Shown here: one piece after another, positions 29,242-38,183 of the stretch
How positions within the stretch are numbered: position 1 is the first letter of the stretch
Layout: each line of letters opens with the position of its first letter
Assembly (NCBI RefSeq): GCF_000830985.1
Contig: NZ_CP007151.1
Coordinates: forward strand, 3,224,001-3,288,000
Origin: Marinobacter similis
GTDB lineage: Bacteria; Pseudomonadota; Gammaproteobacteria; Pseudomonadales; Oleiphilaceae
DNA: 64,000 nt
Direction of reading: 5' to 3'
Notes under the pieces: generated by a model
The model's input: only the letters and a program-made list of their open reading frames with translations
Databases searched by the model: none
Told to the model about the DNA's origin: nothing
Position numbers and translations under genes: made by a program

Positions 29242-32030
29242 AGATCGGACAGATGCCGGGGCGTTTGGGCCTGCGACTCGAACTTGGTCAGCCATTGCTC
29301 CAGTTCGTCTACCGGCAGTGGCTTGGCGTAATGATAACCCTGGCCAAAATCGCAGCCCAGCGACAGCAAAAAGCGCTCGTCGGCGGCTGTTTCGATACCC
29401 TCGGCCACCACCTGCATGCCCAGTTCATGGGCCATCTTGATCGTTGAACGTACGATGGTCTGGTTATCCCGGCTGTCGTCAATGTTGGTCACGAAGGATT
29501 TGTCGATCTTCAGGATTGAGGCGTTAAGGTCTTTCAGGTAGGCCAGTGACGAATAGCCGGTGCCAAAATCGTCGATAGCCAGGGTGCTGCCGGTTTGGGA
29601 CAGGCTGCTCGCCAGTTCGATGGCCAGATCCCGCGAACTCATCAGTGCGGTCTCAGTAATTTCGAACTCAAACTGGAAGTAACCCGTAGACGAGGCCAGC
29701 AATCCCTGCAGCTCGGAGATAAAGTGGCGGTCCTGTATCAGCCGGGCCGAGATGTTGACCGCCATGTGGCGGGGCAGGCCCCGAGCTTGCCAGTCTTGTT
29801 CCTGGGACAGGATGGCCTGCACCACCCAGCGAGTCAGCGGCGCGATCTGCCGTGAGTTTTCCGCCACCTCGATCAGTGTCATCACCGGTACCACCGGGCC
29901 TCGATCGCTAGGCCAGCGCAGCAGGGCCTCGCAGCCCATGGGCTGCATGGTGGCCAGATCGATTTTGGGCTGGTAGAGCAGGTTAAAGGCATCGCAAGCG
30001 ATGTTCTCGCGAATCGCCGGAACCAGTTTCAGGCGCTGGCCGGCCGCCCGACTGTCGGCATTACTGTAGCGATGGATTGCGATACCGTCGGCTTTGGCTA
30101 GTCTGAGCGCGTCGGCGGCTTTCTGAAGCAATGCTTCGGCACCAGCATCTTCCTGGTCAGTCTCGTTCTTAGGGATTGACAGCTGGTTCGTGGTTTCGGC
30201 GGCTCCAATGGTACAGAACACCCGGAGATCCGCGTCGCCATCCGTTTCCAGTGGCAGTCGTTCCTCTACCTGAGCGAGCAGGTGGCGGCAAAAGAACTGG
30301 CCACCTTCGGCGAACGTTACGCCCGGGAGCCAGAGTGCAAAGCCGTCTCCGCCAACGCGGGCGACACAGCCTTTCGGGAATTCATGATCCAGAGCTTGTA
30401 CCAGCCGATTGGCAATTGCCTGGAGCAACTGGTCACCGATGTCATGGCCGTAGGTGTCATTCACTTCATGGAAATAGTCGAGATTCAGGAGCAGTACAGT
30501 GCCCTGCATTTCTTCTTTCAGGTCCCGGTTGATGCGCCGGAACAGGGCGGTCCGGTTCAGCAATCCGGTCAGCAAATCGTGGGTGGCCTGGTACTCCAGC
30601 TCCTTTTCCCGTGCCACCCGGTCAGTAAGATCCCGCAGAACGACGGTGAAAAGAGGATCGTTCGATAGCTCAACGGTGCTGATGGTGGCCTCTACCGGAA
30701 TCGGCCGACGCTCGCTGTTCAGGAGCACAGTGTCAAAGGGTTTACCGGTCAGGTTCGTCAGTTCAGGTTCGATCTCGGGCAACCAGCGCAGAACCGGATT
30801 ATGCACCAGGGCGGTAGCCGGGGTTTGAGTCAGGCTCTGCATGGCCGGATTGGCCCGGGTAATTTGGCCCGATGCATTGACGCAGAGGATGCAGTCATTA
30901 GCCGTCGCCAGAATTCGATTGTGTAGTGCTTCGCTGTCGCGCAGGGTGATTTGTAACCACAGGTGCTCAAGAGTAACTGCGTCCAGCCGCGCAAGGTTAC
31001 TGGTTACATACACCAGGGCCGCCACCATAAGGGGCCCGATGAAGTCTAGGATCAGGCTCAGGTGTTGGTAAATCATGATAGCGGCCAGCGGCAGGCTGAC
31101 CGCAATAACGGTTAGCCATTTCAGACCCTGCAGCCACGATAATCTGGGGAAAAGCAGGGTAGCGAGCAGCCAGATGAGGCCAATAAGCGAAGCTGAAATG
31201 GCTGGGCTAAGTGAGTATAAGCCGCCACGGTTCAGAGTTTCGGTACCCAGGGCGTGGATAACAACGCCCGGCAGACTGCGATGAATGGGTACCGCCAGGG
31301 TATCTCCCAGTTCGATGGCGGTGGCACCGATGAGAACATCTTTGCCCTGCAATTGTTGGGGGGCGATACGTCCATTTACCAGATCGATGAAGCTGATGTA
31401 CTCGAAGGAGCTCGGCGACACGCTGAAATCGATCCAGCTGCCACGATCTTCAGTGGGCGAAAGTGCGTTCCAGGCGCCAGGGTAAATCTGGCCCTGCCAG
31501 TCGAAACCAACGCTGAGTTTGCGTACCAGCCCATCGGCTTCCGGGTGCATGTTTACCGACACCATATTGGCCGTTTGGGCGAGCTCGGGGAGCGGTGTTC
31601 TCAGCATCAATTGCGTGCCGGTAGCAGACTGCCGTTGAACGAACGCAGGCAAGTAAATCGGTGCTTGTTGTGAGAAAGATGCTAGCGCCTGAGCGAGCGC
31701 CTCGTCGTTGCTGGCGGAAGAACGGGCGCTGAAATCGATATCGATCAGCAATGAGTTGATGTTCGCGGCTTCAAGCTCAGCAATGGCGTCGGCGTAGAGT
31801 GTCCTGGGCCATGGCCAACGGCCGACTTTTTCAATACTGGCAGAATCGATCTCGACGACGACCAGGTTGCTGGCAACTGGCTCCGCCAGGAACTCAACGT
31901 AAAGATCCCGGGCCTGGTTGTTGATATTGTCGAATGCACCGAAACTCCAGAGTAAGAGAGTCAGCAGGCCGGCCAGCAGGGCGGCCTGCATACTTCTCCT
32001 TGGGCTTCCGGAATTCGGTGTTGAGGTCAT
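29223..32030 (-). CDS. CHASE2-PAS-GGDEF(degenerate)-EAL c-di-GMP protein
   Basis: A 935-aa inner-membrane protein. N-terminal helix ~15-33, periplasmic CHASE2 sensor (~40-275, containing DSASIEKVGRWPWPRTLYAD), three helices (~280-345), a PAS domain (~365-480), a GGDEF domain whose active site is GGDGF instead of GGDEF, and a complete EAL domain (CEALLRW, NISARL, DDFGTGYSSL, KIDKSFV, AEGIE). It should therefore degrade c-di-GMP, with the GGDEF perhaps binding GTP as a regulator. It lies 34 bases downstream of a FecR-domain gene on the same strand, so the two are probably co-transcribed. CHASE2 and FecR domains co-occur in other bacteria. Confidence 0.88.
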   Translation of the reverse strand: MTSTPNSGSPRRSMQAALLAGLLTLLLWSFGAFDNINNQARDLYVEFLAEPVASNLVVVEIDSASIEKVGRWPWPRTLYADAIAELEAANINSLLIDIDFSARSSASNDEALAQALASFSQQAPIYLPAFVQRQSATGTQLMLRTPLPELAQTANMVSVNMHPEADGLVRKLSVGFDWQGQIYPGAWNALSPTEDRGSWIDFSVSPSSFEYISFIDLVNGRIAPQQLQGKDVLIGATAIELGDTLAVPIHRSLPGVVIHALGTETLNRGGLYSLSPAISASLIGLIWLLATLLFPRLSWLQGLKWLTVIAVSLPLAAIMIYQHLSLILDFIGPLMVAALVYVTSNLARLDAVTLEHLWLQITLRDSEALHNRILATANDCILCVNASGQITRANPAMQSLTQTPATALVHNPVLRWLPEIEPELTNLTGKPFDTVLLNSERRPIPVEATISTVELSNDPLFTVVLRDLTDRVAREKELEYQATHDLLTGLLNRTALFRRINRDLKEEMQGTVLLLNLDYFHEVNDTYGHDIGDQLLQAIANRLVQALDHEFPKGCVARVGGDGFALWLPGVTFAEGGQFFCRHLLAQVEERLPLETDGDADLRVFCTIGAAETTNQLSIPKNETDQEDAGAEALLQKAADALRLAKADGIAIHRYSNADSRAAGQRLKLVPAIRENIACDAFNLLYQPKIDLATMQPMGCEALLRWPSDRGPVVPVMTLIEVAENSRQIAPLTRWVVQAILSQEQDWQARGLPRHMAVNISARLIQDRHFISELQGLLASSTGYFQFEFEITETALMSSRDLAIELASSLSQTGSTLAIDDFGTGYSSLAYLKDLNASILKIDKSFVTNIDDSRDNQTIVRSTIKMAHELGMQVVAEGIETAADERFLLSLGCDFGQGYHYAKPLPVDELEQWLTKFESQAQTPRHLSDLQPFRR

Positions 32031-32064
32031 AGGTTGTCCGAAAAAAGCATTGAATTGAGGAAGG

Positions 32065-33192
32065 CTAGATGCCTATTCCTATTCCTTCGTCACCGCCCAG
32101 CCCGACGTTGAGCCCCAGTCCATCGTCCAGATCAATATCGACGTCGACGCCCAGATCATCGCCGACATCCGCGCCAATATCGACGCCCAAGTCGTCCCCG
32201 ATGTCGGCGCCTATGTCTGCGCCCAGGTCGTCACCGAGGTCCGCGATTAAATCGACGCCAAGATCATCACCCAGGTCGACACCGATATCCAGACCAAGAT
32301 CATCGCCCAAATCTGCACCGACATCGATGCCAACATCCCCTCCCAAATCGGCAATGATGTCCACGCCTACATCGGCACCCACTTCGACACCGACATCCAC
32401 GCCGATTTCACTGCCGAGCTCGGCACCGACATCTGCTCCGATACTGTCGCCCAAGTCGGCGTCCAGATTTAGCGCAATGTTGGTAGAGAGATCACTGCCA
32501 AGCATGCTAAGTACGGCGTCCGCGGGGTAGTCTTCCAGATTGAATGTGCTATCGGCAGTGGCGAGGTCCAGTGCCAGTTTCTGTTTGGCTGGACTAAGAG
32601 CATCCGGTGTTTGCTGTAGCCAATCGATTCCAGTCTGTTCGGTGGTCACTCCGGCGATGTCACCCGGTTTCAGCAGGCGGGTGTCGCCGGTGTTCAGATC
32701 CACCACTTCAAGACTGCCCTCCTTGAGTGTGACGAAGGAAGAAGTGTCGGTGGTGACAATGGTGAACTGAGTTCCTTTCACCGTCGCAACCAGGTATGGG
32801 GTCTGAACTTTAAACGTATCCGGTTGGCGCTCAACGTCGTAAAACACGGTGCCTAGCCATTGTTTTACCCTTGTCACCATGCCATCAGATTTTTCGCCGT
32901 CGCCGGACAACGCAAGCCGGCTATTGGCGCTGATATCGAACGAAGTGCCAGACTCGGAAACACGAGCGCTGGCACCGGGTCCGGTCTGGAATTCCACGGG
33001 AATTGCCAACGTTGCTCCCGGTTCAGCGCTCTGCCAACTTTCATTGCCGTCGTATCGGAACTGAAGATTGCCTGTGACGGCCTCCACCGTGGCGTTTTCA
33101 GCCACGGCTTGAGATATAAAAGTCATTGTAAATACTACAAATAGAAGCGATGTACTCGATACTTTTGCAAGCTTACGAATAAAAACCATCAT
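32065..33192 (-). CDS. Secreted FecR-domain protein with Gly-x-Asp-hydrophobic repeat tail (copy A)
   Basis: About 375 aa from ATG 33192 (GGGAG eight bases upstream; a second ATG follows directly). Signal peptide (STSLLFVVFTMTFISQAVAE), then a FecR-type domain (~residues 30-190: AVTGNLQFRYDGNESW, FDISANSRLALSGD, VKGTQFTI, KEGSLEVVDL, LKPGDIAGV). A linker leads to 132 residues of strict four-residue repeat G-x-[DE]-[VIL]. It has no membrane anchor or cysteines. The acidic, repetitive tail suggests metal- or ion-binding surface material, but nothing proves this. Divergent from a TpsB-like gene and upstream of the CHASE2 gene. Confidence 0.75.
   Translation of the reverse strand: MMVFIRKLAKVSSTSLLFVVFTMTFISQAVAENATVEAVTGNLQFRYDGNESWQSAEPGATLAIPVEFQTGPGASARVSESGTSFDISANSRLALSGDGEKSDGMVTRVKQWLGTVFYDVERQPDTFKVQTPYLVATVKGTQFTIVTTDTSSFVTLKEGSLEVVDLNTGDTRLLKPGDIAGVTTEQTGIDWLQQTPDALSPAKQKLALDLATADSTFNLEDYPADAVLSMLGSDLSTNIALNLDADLGDSIGADVGAELGSEIGVDVGVEVGADVGVDIIADLGGDVGIDVGADLGDDLGLDIGVDLGDDLGVDLIADLGDDLGADIGADIGDDLGVDIGADVGDDLGVDVDIDLDDGLGLNVGLGGDEGIGIGI
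32068..32463 (-). repeat. 12-bp coding tandem repeat (tetrapeptide G-x-D/E-V/I/L, ~30 units)
   Basis: Nearly uninterrupted period-4 peptide array: GADVGAELGSEIGVDV, GADLGDDLGLDIGVDL and so on. Individual 12-bp units differ by substitutions, with a few irregular ones (DIIADL). On the + strand it reads as Ser/Pro-rich and gives a long spurious ORF. Confidence 0.85.
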
Positions 33193-33312
33193 CTTGTTTG
33201 CTCCCTCAAAACCCAGCCCTTGAGAGTGCTGAGTATTGTGTCCGTCCTGGCACAATTTGTTACAACGAATCGTGTCAAATGCACTAGCCTACGTTATTAA
33301 AATAGACAACGA

Positions 33313-34845
33313 ATGGGCGTTGGTGTGCGATTATATGTTCTCATTTGTATACTTTTTGTACATGCCTCTCTTTCTACCGGCGTAACCGCAGCTACGAAGA
33401 TCGAGCCTGTCATTGGTGCAGTCATCTTTGAAGGCGTGACTGTGTTCAATCCGGACCAGCTCTGGTCGGTTTATCAGCCGGTTATCGGTCGCACCCTTGC
33501 GCCCGACACGCAATCCGATTTGGTAGCCAGAACTCGCGCTTTGTATGTGGATAGCGGTTTTCTGGAGCCTGCAGTGACGGTTCGGCCTCATGCTTCTTCA
33601 CCCAGCATCATTCGAATAACCGTTGCGGAACCGAAGATCAGTCGCATTGAGGTCATCAATAGCTCCGGTCGGCAAAGCCGAACCGTGCAAAGCTCGTTTG
33701 CACCGCTGGAGCAGCGACAGCCGATGTCCCACGTTCTTATTGATAACACGGTTCGATCGGTAGAAAGGTTGCAAAAAATCGATCTTGAGACTGAGCTCAA
33801 ACCGCTTCCGGGTGGCAATGCCGAGTACCTTGTCGCCGTAACCGTCCGCCCGAAACTGGGTGGCGCGCTGACCTACACCTCCGAGGGTGATCGGCGCCTG
33901 GACAGGCACCTTGTGTTAGCGCAGCTGGCCGTCGCCAACCCCATATCCCACGTTAGAAAACTTGGTGTTAATGGCCTTCATTCCCTGGAATCGGATGCTT
34001 ACCGTGTCGCTGGAGCTAATCTCGAGCTCGGCGTTAGCCGCCGCAACAGCCTGTCTTTTGCCACCAAGGTAGGCCGGGCTATCCTCGATTCAGAGAACGG
34101 AAGTCCGGACACGGTTTACCGGTTCCGGCAGACCGAGTCCGAATGGGCTCACGCCCTGACCCCTGAGGCGGAGCAGGATACCGAGCTCTATACCGGCCTG
34201 GTGTTACGTGATTTCACCCAGACTCAGGCAGGTGTCCGCGAACTGGACGAGCAGCTGCGGATGGCTGACATTGGACTGAGGACGCTGGTGCCGGGAACCA
34301 GCCGGGCGCAGCGGGCGGATCTGAGTAGTCGTTTTGGCTTCAACGACTGGGGAGCTCGCCGTATAGGCACCCAGGCCGGTGACAGCATAGAGCCGAGTTT
34401 TTACATTGCGCGCGCAGACTACACCCTATGGCAGGGGCTTCCTGCAGGGTTCTCAATGCGGGTCGATGTGGAGGGCCAGTATTCGCCGGATGAATTGCCG
34501 TCATCCCAGCGGTTTACCATTGGTGGCAGCCGCTTTGCCCGCGCTTACGAGCCCGGTGAATTCTCCGGTGACAGTGGTTACGGGGGCAACTTTGAACTTC
34601 GGCGCGGATTTTCCGGGTTTCGCTGGTTTCCGAGCCGACTGACGCCATTCGTCTATTACGGCATTGCGGTGATTCATAAAAACGATACCAGCGACCGCGA
34701 TTCCGCGGCCGCCGCAGGGCTAGGTCTGAGGGTGGCGGGTGACGGCTTTGCCGGCTTTGTTGAGTACGGCAAACCGCTGACAGTCGGCTCCAGGTATCGC
34801 AACGAGGAGGCACGACTGAACGGACGATTTACCCTGTATTTCTGA
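33313..34845 (+). CDS. TpsB-like outer-membrane transporter (POTRA-ShlB/FhaC family), copy A
   Basis: A 510-aa outer-membrane protein. A signal peptide (ICILFVHASLSTGVTAA) is followed by a POTRA-like region (IGAVIFEGVTVFNPDQL, ALYVDSGFLEP) and a second POTRA (IIRITVAEPKISRIEVI), then the ShlB/FhaC barrel with the typical GGSRFARAYEPGEFSGD loop motif and a final Phe (FTLYF). It is a little shorter than typical TpsB proteins (~550-590). No TpsA exoprotein with a classical TPS domain adjoins it, so its cargo is unknown; the divergent FecR-repeat protein is the obvious candidate. The tail converges with the next FecR gene, 13 bases apart. Confidence 0.82.
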   Translation: MGVGVRLYVLICILFVHASLSTGVTAATKIEPVIGAVIFEGVTVFNPDQLWSVYQPVIGRTLAPDTQSDLVARTRALYVDSGFLEPAVTVRPHASSPSIIRITVAEPKISRIEVINSSGRQSRTVQSSFAPLEQRQPMSHVLIDNTVRSVERLQKIDLETELKPLPGGNAEYLVAVTVRPKLGGALTYTSEGDRRLDRHLVLAQLAVANPISHVRKLGVNGLHSLESDAYRVAGANLELGVSRRNSLSFATKVGRAILDSENGSPDTVYRFRQTESEWAHALTPEAEQDTELYTGLVLRDFTQTQAGVRELDEQLRMADIGLRTLVPGTSRAQRADLSSRFGFNDWGARRIGTQAGDSIEPSFYIARADYTLWQGLPAGFSMRVDVEGQYSPDELPSSQRFTIGGSRFARAYEPGEFSGDSGYGGNFELRRGFSGFRWFPSRLTPFVYYGIAVIHKNDTSDRDSAAAAGLGLRVAGDGFAGFVEYGKPLTVGSRYRNEEARLNGRFTLYF

Positions 34846-34858
34846 AACTTATCGGGTG

Positions 34859-35752
34859 CTAACTGTCGTCGGCACTCTGGTCATCGTCAATCCCAAAGTC
34901 GTCATCATCCCCAAGGTCGTCATCATCCCCAAGGTCGTCATCACCCCCAAGGTCGTCATCACCCCCGAGGTCCTGGTCTGGATTCGAGCTTCCATCGCGA
35001 CCCAGTTCCTGCTCTGCAATGATTTCATCGCCTTGATCCGCAACCACTTCATTACCGGCGACCGCCTCGTCGAGCAGGGTGTCGGTTTCCACATCGCTCG
35101 CCGGCAATGCGAGATTCAGTGCCTCGGTTTGCGCTTCGGGACTGATCGCATTCGGGGCTTGTTGCAGCGACCGAATACCGGGTTGGCTTGAGGTAACGCC
35201 GGCAATATCGCCGGGTTCAAGCAGACGCAGGTCTCCCGACTGCAAGTCCCTGACCTCCAGGCTGCCTTCATTCAGGGTGACTAATGAGGACGTTTCGGTT
35301 GTTGCAATGGTGAACTGGGTGCCCTTAACCGTCGATACCAGGAACGGTGTTTCCACCTGGAAGGTGTCGGGCTGACGCTCAACCTCATAAAAGACAGTGC
35401 CCAGCCAGTGCTTAACCCGGGACATCAAGCTGTCGGACGTGTTTTCGTTGCTGCTCAGGGTAAGTCGAGTACTGGGTCCGATATCCAGAGAGGTTCCGGA
35501 CTGAGTGATTCGTGCCTTTGCGTCCGGACCGGTCTTGATTTCGACCGGCATCGCAAGCCAGATGCCGGCACTGGCGCGAGCCCACGGCGTCGTGTCGCTC
35601 TGCCGGTACTCCACAGTCCCGGCCATGGATTCGACGGTCACGGGCGCGGGCTCAGCCACCGTAGTTGCCGTTACCAGCAAAAGGAGGGCCGCCAAGAGGT
35701 AGGCATATGCGTTAAGGGAATAGCCTTTCCCAGTGTGTGTGCCTACCATCAT
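34859..35752 (-). CDS. Secreted FecR-domain protein with Asp-rich hexapeptide repeat tail (copy B)
   Basis: A 297-aa paralogue of the copy at 32065. ATG 35752 follows AGGAG; the signal peptide is YLLAALLLLVTATTVAEP. The FecR domain matches copy A closely (VKHWLGTVFYEVERQPDTF, STVKGTQFTIATTETSS, NEGSLEVRDL, LEPGDIAGV). The tail differs: it is short and built of hexapeptides (DLGGDD, DLGDDD) ending SADDS. Same orientation and position relative to a TpsB-like gene as copy A, so the pair arose by duplication and the tails then diverged. Confidence 0.75.
   Translation of the reverse strand: MMVGTHTGKGYSLNAYAYLLAALLLLVTATTVAEPAPVTVESMAGTVEYRQSDTTPWARASAGIWLAMPVEIKTGPDAKARITQSGTSLDIGPSTRLTLSSNENTSDSLMSRVKHWLGTVFYEVERQPDTFQVETPFLVSTVKGTQFTIATTETSSLVTLNEGSLEVRDLQSGDLRLLEPGDIAGVTSSQPGIRSLQQAPNAISPEAQTEALNLALPASDVETDTLLDEAVAGNEVVADQGDEIIAEQELGRDGSSNPDQDLGGDDDLGGDDDLGDDDDLGDDDDFGIDDDQSADDS
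34892..34981 (-). repeat. 18-bp coding tandem repeat (hexapeptide D-L-G-G/D-D-D, ~5 units)
   Basis: About five direct copies of an 18-base unit (on the + strand, CCCAAGGTCGTCATCATC and variants), almost identical in sequence, at the 3' end of the second FecR gene. Near-identity suggests recent expansion. Confidence 0.8.
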
Positions 35753-35883
35753 TCAGACTCCTTTCAACCCGTGAGCTTTCAACCCTCGAGCGTTTTTTTG
35801 CATTTGATTACAGCTCATTACAGCACGGCCGATACAAAACAACTATCCTAGCGTTTCAACATAGTCGGAGAGCGGCCCCAGCG

Positions 35884-37405
35884 GTGCGGAATTTTGTAGT
35901 AATTTTTATACTGTTTGTACAGATCGCTGGTTTTTCGAGCCTGTTGAGCGCCGAAACTCGCGCCGACACGACCGTTGGTGCAGTCGTGTTCGAGGGTGTC
36001 ACGGTCTTCGGTCCGGATCGCCTCGGCGCTGTCTCTCGCTCTAGCGTGGGTCGTACCTGGAATGCAGAGACCAGAGCGTTAGTAACGGAACAAACCCGGT
36101 CGCTGTATCTGGAGAATGGTTTTCTGGAACCTGGGGTGTCCGCCAGCGCTATCCCGATTTTCCGGGCGTAATCATCGTTTCCGTGGTTGAACCCGCCCTC
36201 GCCAGTATCGAGATTGTCGGGGTCGATGTGGCAAGCGTCGGGCTGTTCGCTCGGCCCTCGAGCCGTTACAGCAACGCCAACCTATCTCACCGGCGCTCAT
36301 TAGAAGCTCGCTTCGACGTATCGAAGGGGCCCACGGCCTGGTGTTTGAAGCAGAGCTGGAACCGGAGCCGGATAGTGAAGGGCGTTATCAACTGACGCTG
36401 GTGTCCAGCTCGCAGGTGCGCGGGGCCCTGACCTACAGCGCGGAAGGGAACCGGAAATTCGGCAGACATCTGGTGTTTGGTCGCATCACCTTGGCCAATC
36501 CAAATAAATACCTGCGGTCGGTGGGTGTTTCCGCTTTACACACTCTGGAATCCAACGCTTATAGGGTTGGGGGCGCGGACCTCGAGGCTGCTGTCTCGGA
36601 GAAAAGCAGCCTGTCCCTGGAGGCAAAAGTCGGCCGAGGTCTGCTCAAGGATGAGGGCAGTGGCTCGGAGACCGTCTATCGCTTCCAACAATATGAAGGC
36701 GAGTGGGAATATGCCTTGGCGCGAACTCAGAACACAGAATCAGAAGTGTTCGCAGGCCTGGAGGCAAGGGAATTTACCCGCACTGAGCAAGCTGATCGGG
36801 AGCTTGATGAGCAGCTTCGAATGAGCGAGCTCGGTTATCGACGCCTGGCCAGGGCGGCTTCCACGGCCTCTCGGTTCAGGTTGACCGGTCGCTTCGGATT
36901 TGACGCGCTGGGCGCGCACCGGCGCGGCTCAGAGGCCGGCGACATTATCGACGTGTCGTTTCAGATTGCCCGTGCTGACTACACTTACTGGCGCGCCCTG
37001 CCAGCAGGCCTGTCGTTAAAGGTGCTCATTGAGGGTCAGTACACTGAGGATGACTTGCCTGGGTCCCAAAGGTTTTACATCGGCGGTAGCCAGTTCGCCC
37101 GAGCCTACGAACCTGGTGCCTTCTCGGGCGACCGGGGTGCCGGCACCGAACTCGAGTTGCGTCGTCGGGTTGCCCGTCCCTGGGGGCTGCCGGCGCAAGT
37201 GACACCTTATGTCTACTACGGCCTGGCAACGGCCTATCAGATCCAGACCAGTTCCCAGATTTCCGGCGCCGCCGCAGGCCTGGGTTTCCGCTTCACCGCC
37301 GACCCTCTGTCCGGCTACCTGGAATTTGGCAAACCACTTACCACCAACTCCGCCATCACCGACGAGGATGGTCGCTTCACCGGCCGTCTCACTCTCAGTT
37401 TCTGA
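35884..37405 (+). CDS. TpsB-like outer-membrane transporter, copy B, two frame breaks (~36155, ~36253)
   Basis: Paralogue of the 33313 gene, about 507 aa when two bases are restored. GTG 35884 (GGAGAG upstream) starts a signal peptide (VVIFILFVQIAGFSSLLSA). The POTRA segment (VGAVVFEGVTVFGPDRL, LYLENGFLEPG) breaks first after SASAIP (resumes DFPGVIIVSVVEP) and again after GLFAR (resumes ALEPLQQRQPIS); the rest (HLVFGRITLANP, GGSQFARAYEPGAFSGD, RLTLSF) is intact. Residue order agrees with copy A through both breaks, which argues for two single-base losses in the reads. It is divergent from FecR copy B. Confidence 0.78.
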
Positions 37406-37473
37406 ACCCTAGCTTCCAAAGCCTCTAAACCTGCCCGGTTTGAAACCTCGTTCTCTTTTCTGTACGCTTTATT

Positions 37474-37493
37474 TTAATTGAACGTTCAATTAA
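37474..37493. promoter_or_regulatory. 20-bp perfect palindrome, BetI operator candidate
   Basis: TTAATTGAACGTTCAATTAA is a perfect inverted repeat 54 bases before betI. TTGAACGTTCAA is the kind of core expected for BetI/TetR repressors, so choline-relieved autoregulation of the bet genes is likely. Confidence 0.75.
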
Positions 37494-37547
37494 TAAAAAA
37501 TTGAGCGGATAGATAACCATTGTCTGGATGGAAGCAGCGGAGCCGCC

Positions 37548-38183
37548 ATGCCGAAAGTCGGAATGAAGGACACCCGAAAGCAGCAGCTGATCGAGGCCAC
37601 CATGCACTCGATTGCGGAACTGGGCCTGCAGAACACCACCATCGTCAGCATCAGCAAACGTGCTGGCATGTCCTCGGGCATCATCAGCCATTACTTCGGC
37701 GGTAAGCAGGGGCTGATTGAGGCGGCACTTCGGTATCTGCTGGATCAGCTCGGTAAAGAGCTGCGGGAGCGGATGGCGAAGACCGACGGCTCTCCGGATC
37801 AGCGTCTGGCCTGCATCATCGAGTCGAATTTTTCGGATTTCCAGCGTTCGGCGCTGGCCGCCAAGACCTGGCTCAGTTTTTGGGCAAGATCCATGCACGA
37901 GCCCGGTCTCAAGCGGCTGCAACAGATCAACAACGCCCGGCTGTACAGCAACCTGCGCTTTTCCTTTGCCCAGGTGCTGAGTCCAGACGCGGCAACGGCG
38001 GCGGCCCGGCAGACGGCCGCCTTGATTGATGGTTTCTGGCTCCGCAGTGCGATGAGCGTGGAGCCGGAAGAGAGTTTTCAGGCTGGCGAGAAGCTGTGTA
38101 AGCGTTTTGTTCAGGACGCCTTGTCGCAAGCCAACACAACGAATTCAACATCTGCACCTGGAGGTTATAAGTCCTATGGCTAA
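37548..38183 (+). CDS. betI: TetR-family repressor BetI
   Basis: A 211-aa TetR regulator. The N-terminal helix-turn-helix ([21 protein letters not shown]) and conserved opening ([22 protein letters not shown]) match BetI, as does the location directly before betB. The C-terminal ligand domain is complete ([19 protein letters not shown]). ATG 37548. Its stop overlaps the betB start by eight bases. BetI represses choline oxidation genes in the absence of choline; a 20-bp palindrome lies upstream. Confidence 0.92.
   Translation: MPKVGMKDTRKQQLIEATMHSIAELGLQNTTIVSISKRAGMSSGIISHYFGGKQGLIEAALRYLLDQLGKELRERMAKTDGSPDQRLACIIESNFSDFQRSALAAKTWLSFWARSMHEPGLKRLQQINNARLYSNLRFSFAQVLSPDAATAAARQTAALIDGFWLRSAMSVEPEESFQAGEKLCKRFVQDALSQANTTNSTSAPGGYKSYG

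Noticed and set aside
32069..32530. 153-aa Ser/Pro-rich ORF on the + strand
   Set aside because: It is the antisense reading of the 12-bp repeat in the FecR gene, with no ribosome binding site of its own and periodicity explained by the other strand.
34892..34981. CRISPR-like direct repeats
   Set aside because: Units are adjacent without spacers and in frame with the FecR tail, so this is a coding tandem repeat.
37425..38129. 234-aa ORF antisense to betI
   Set aside because: BetI motifs and operon position support the + strand; the antisense protein has no recognisable features.
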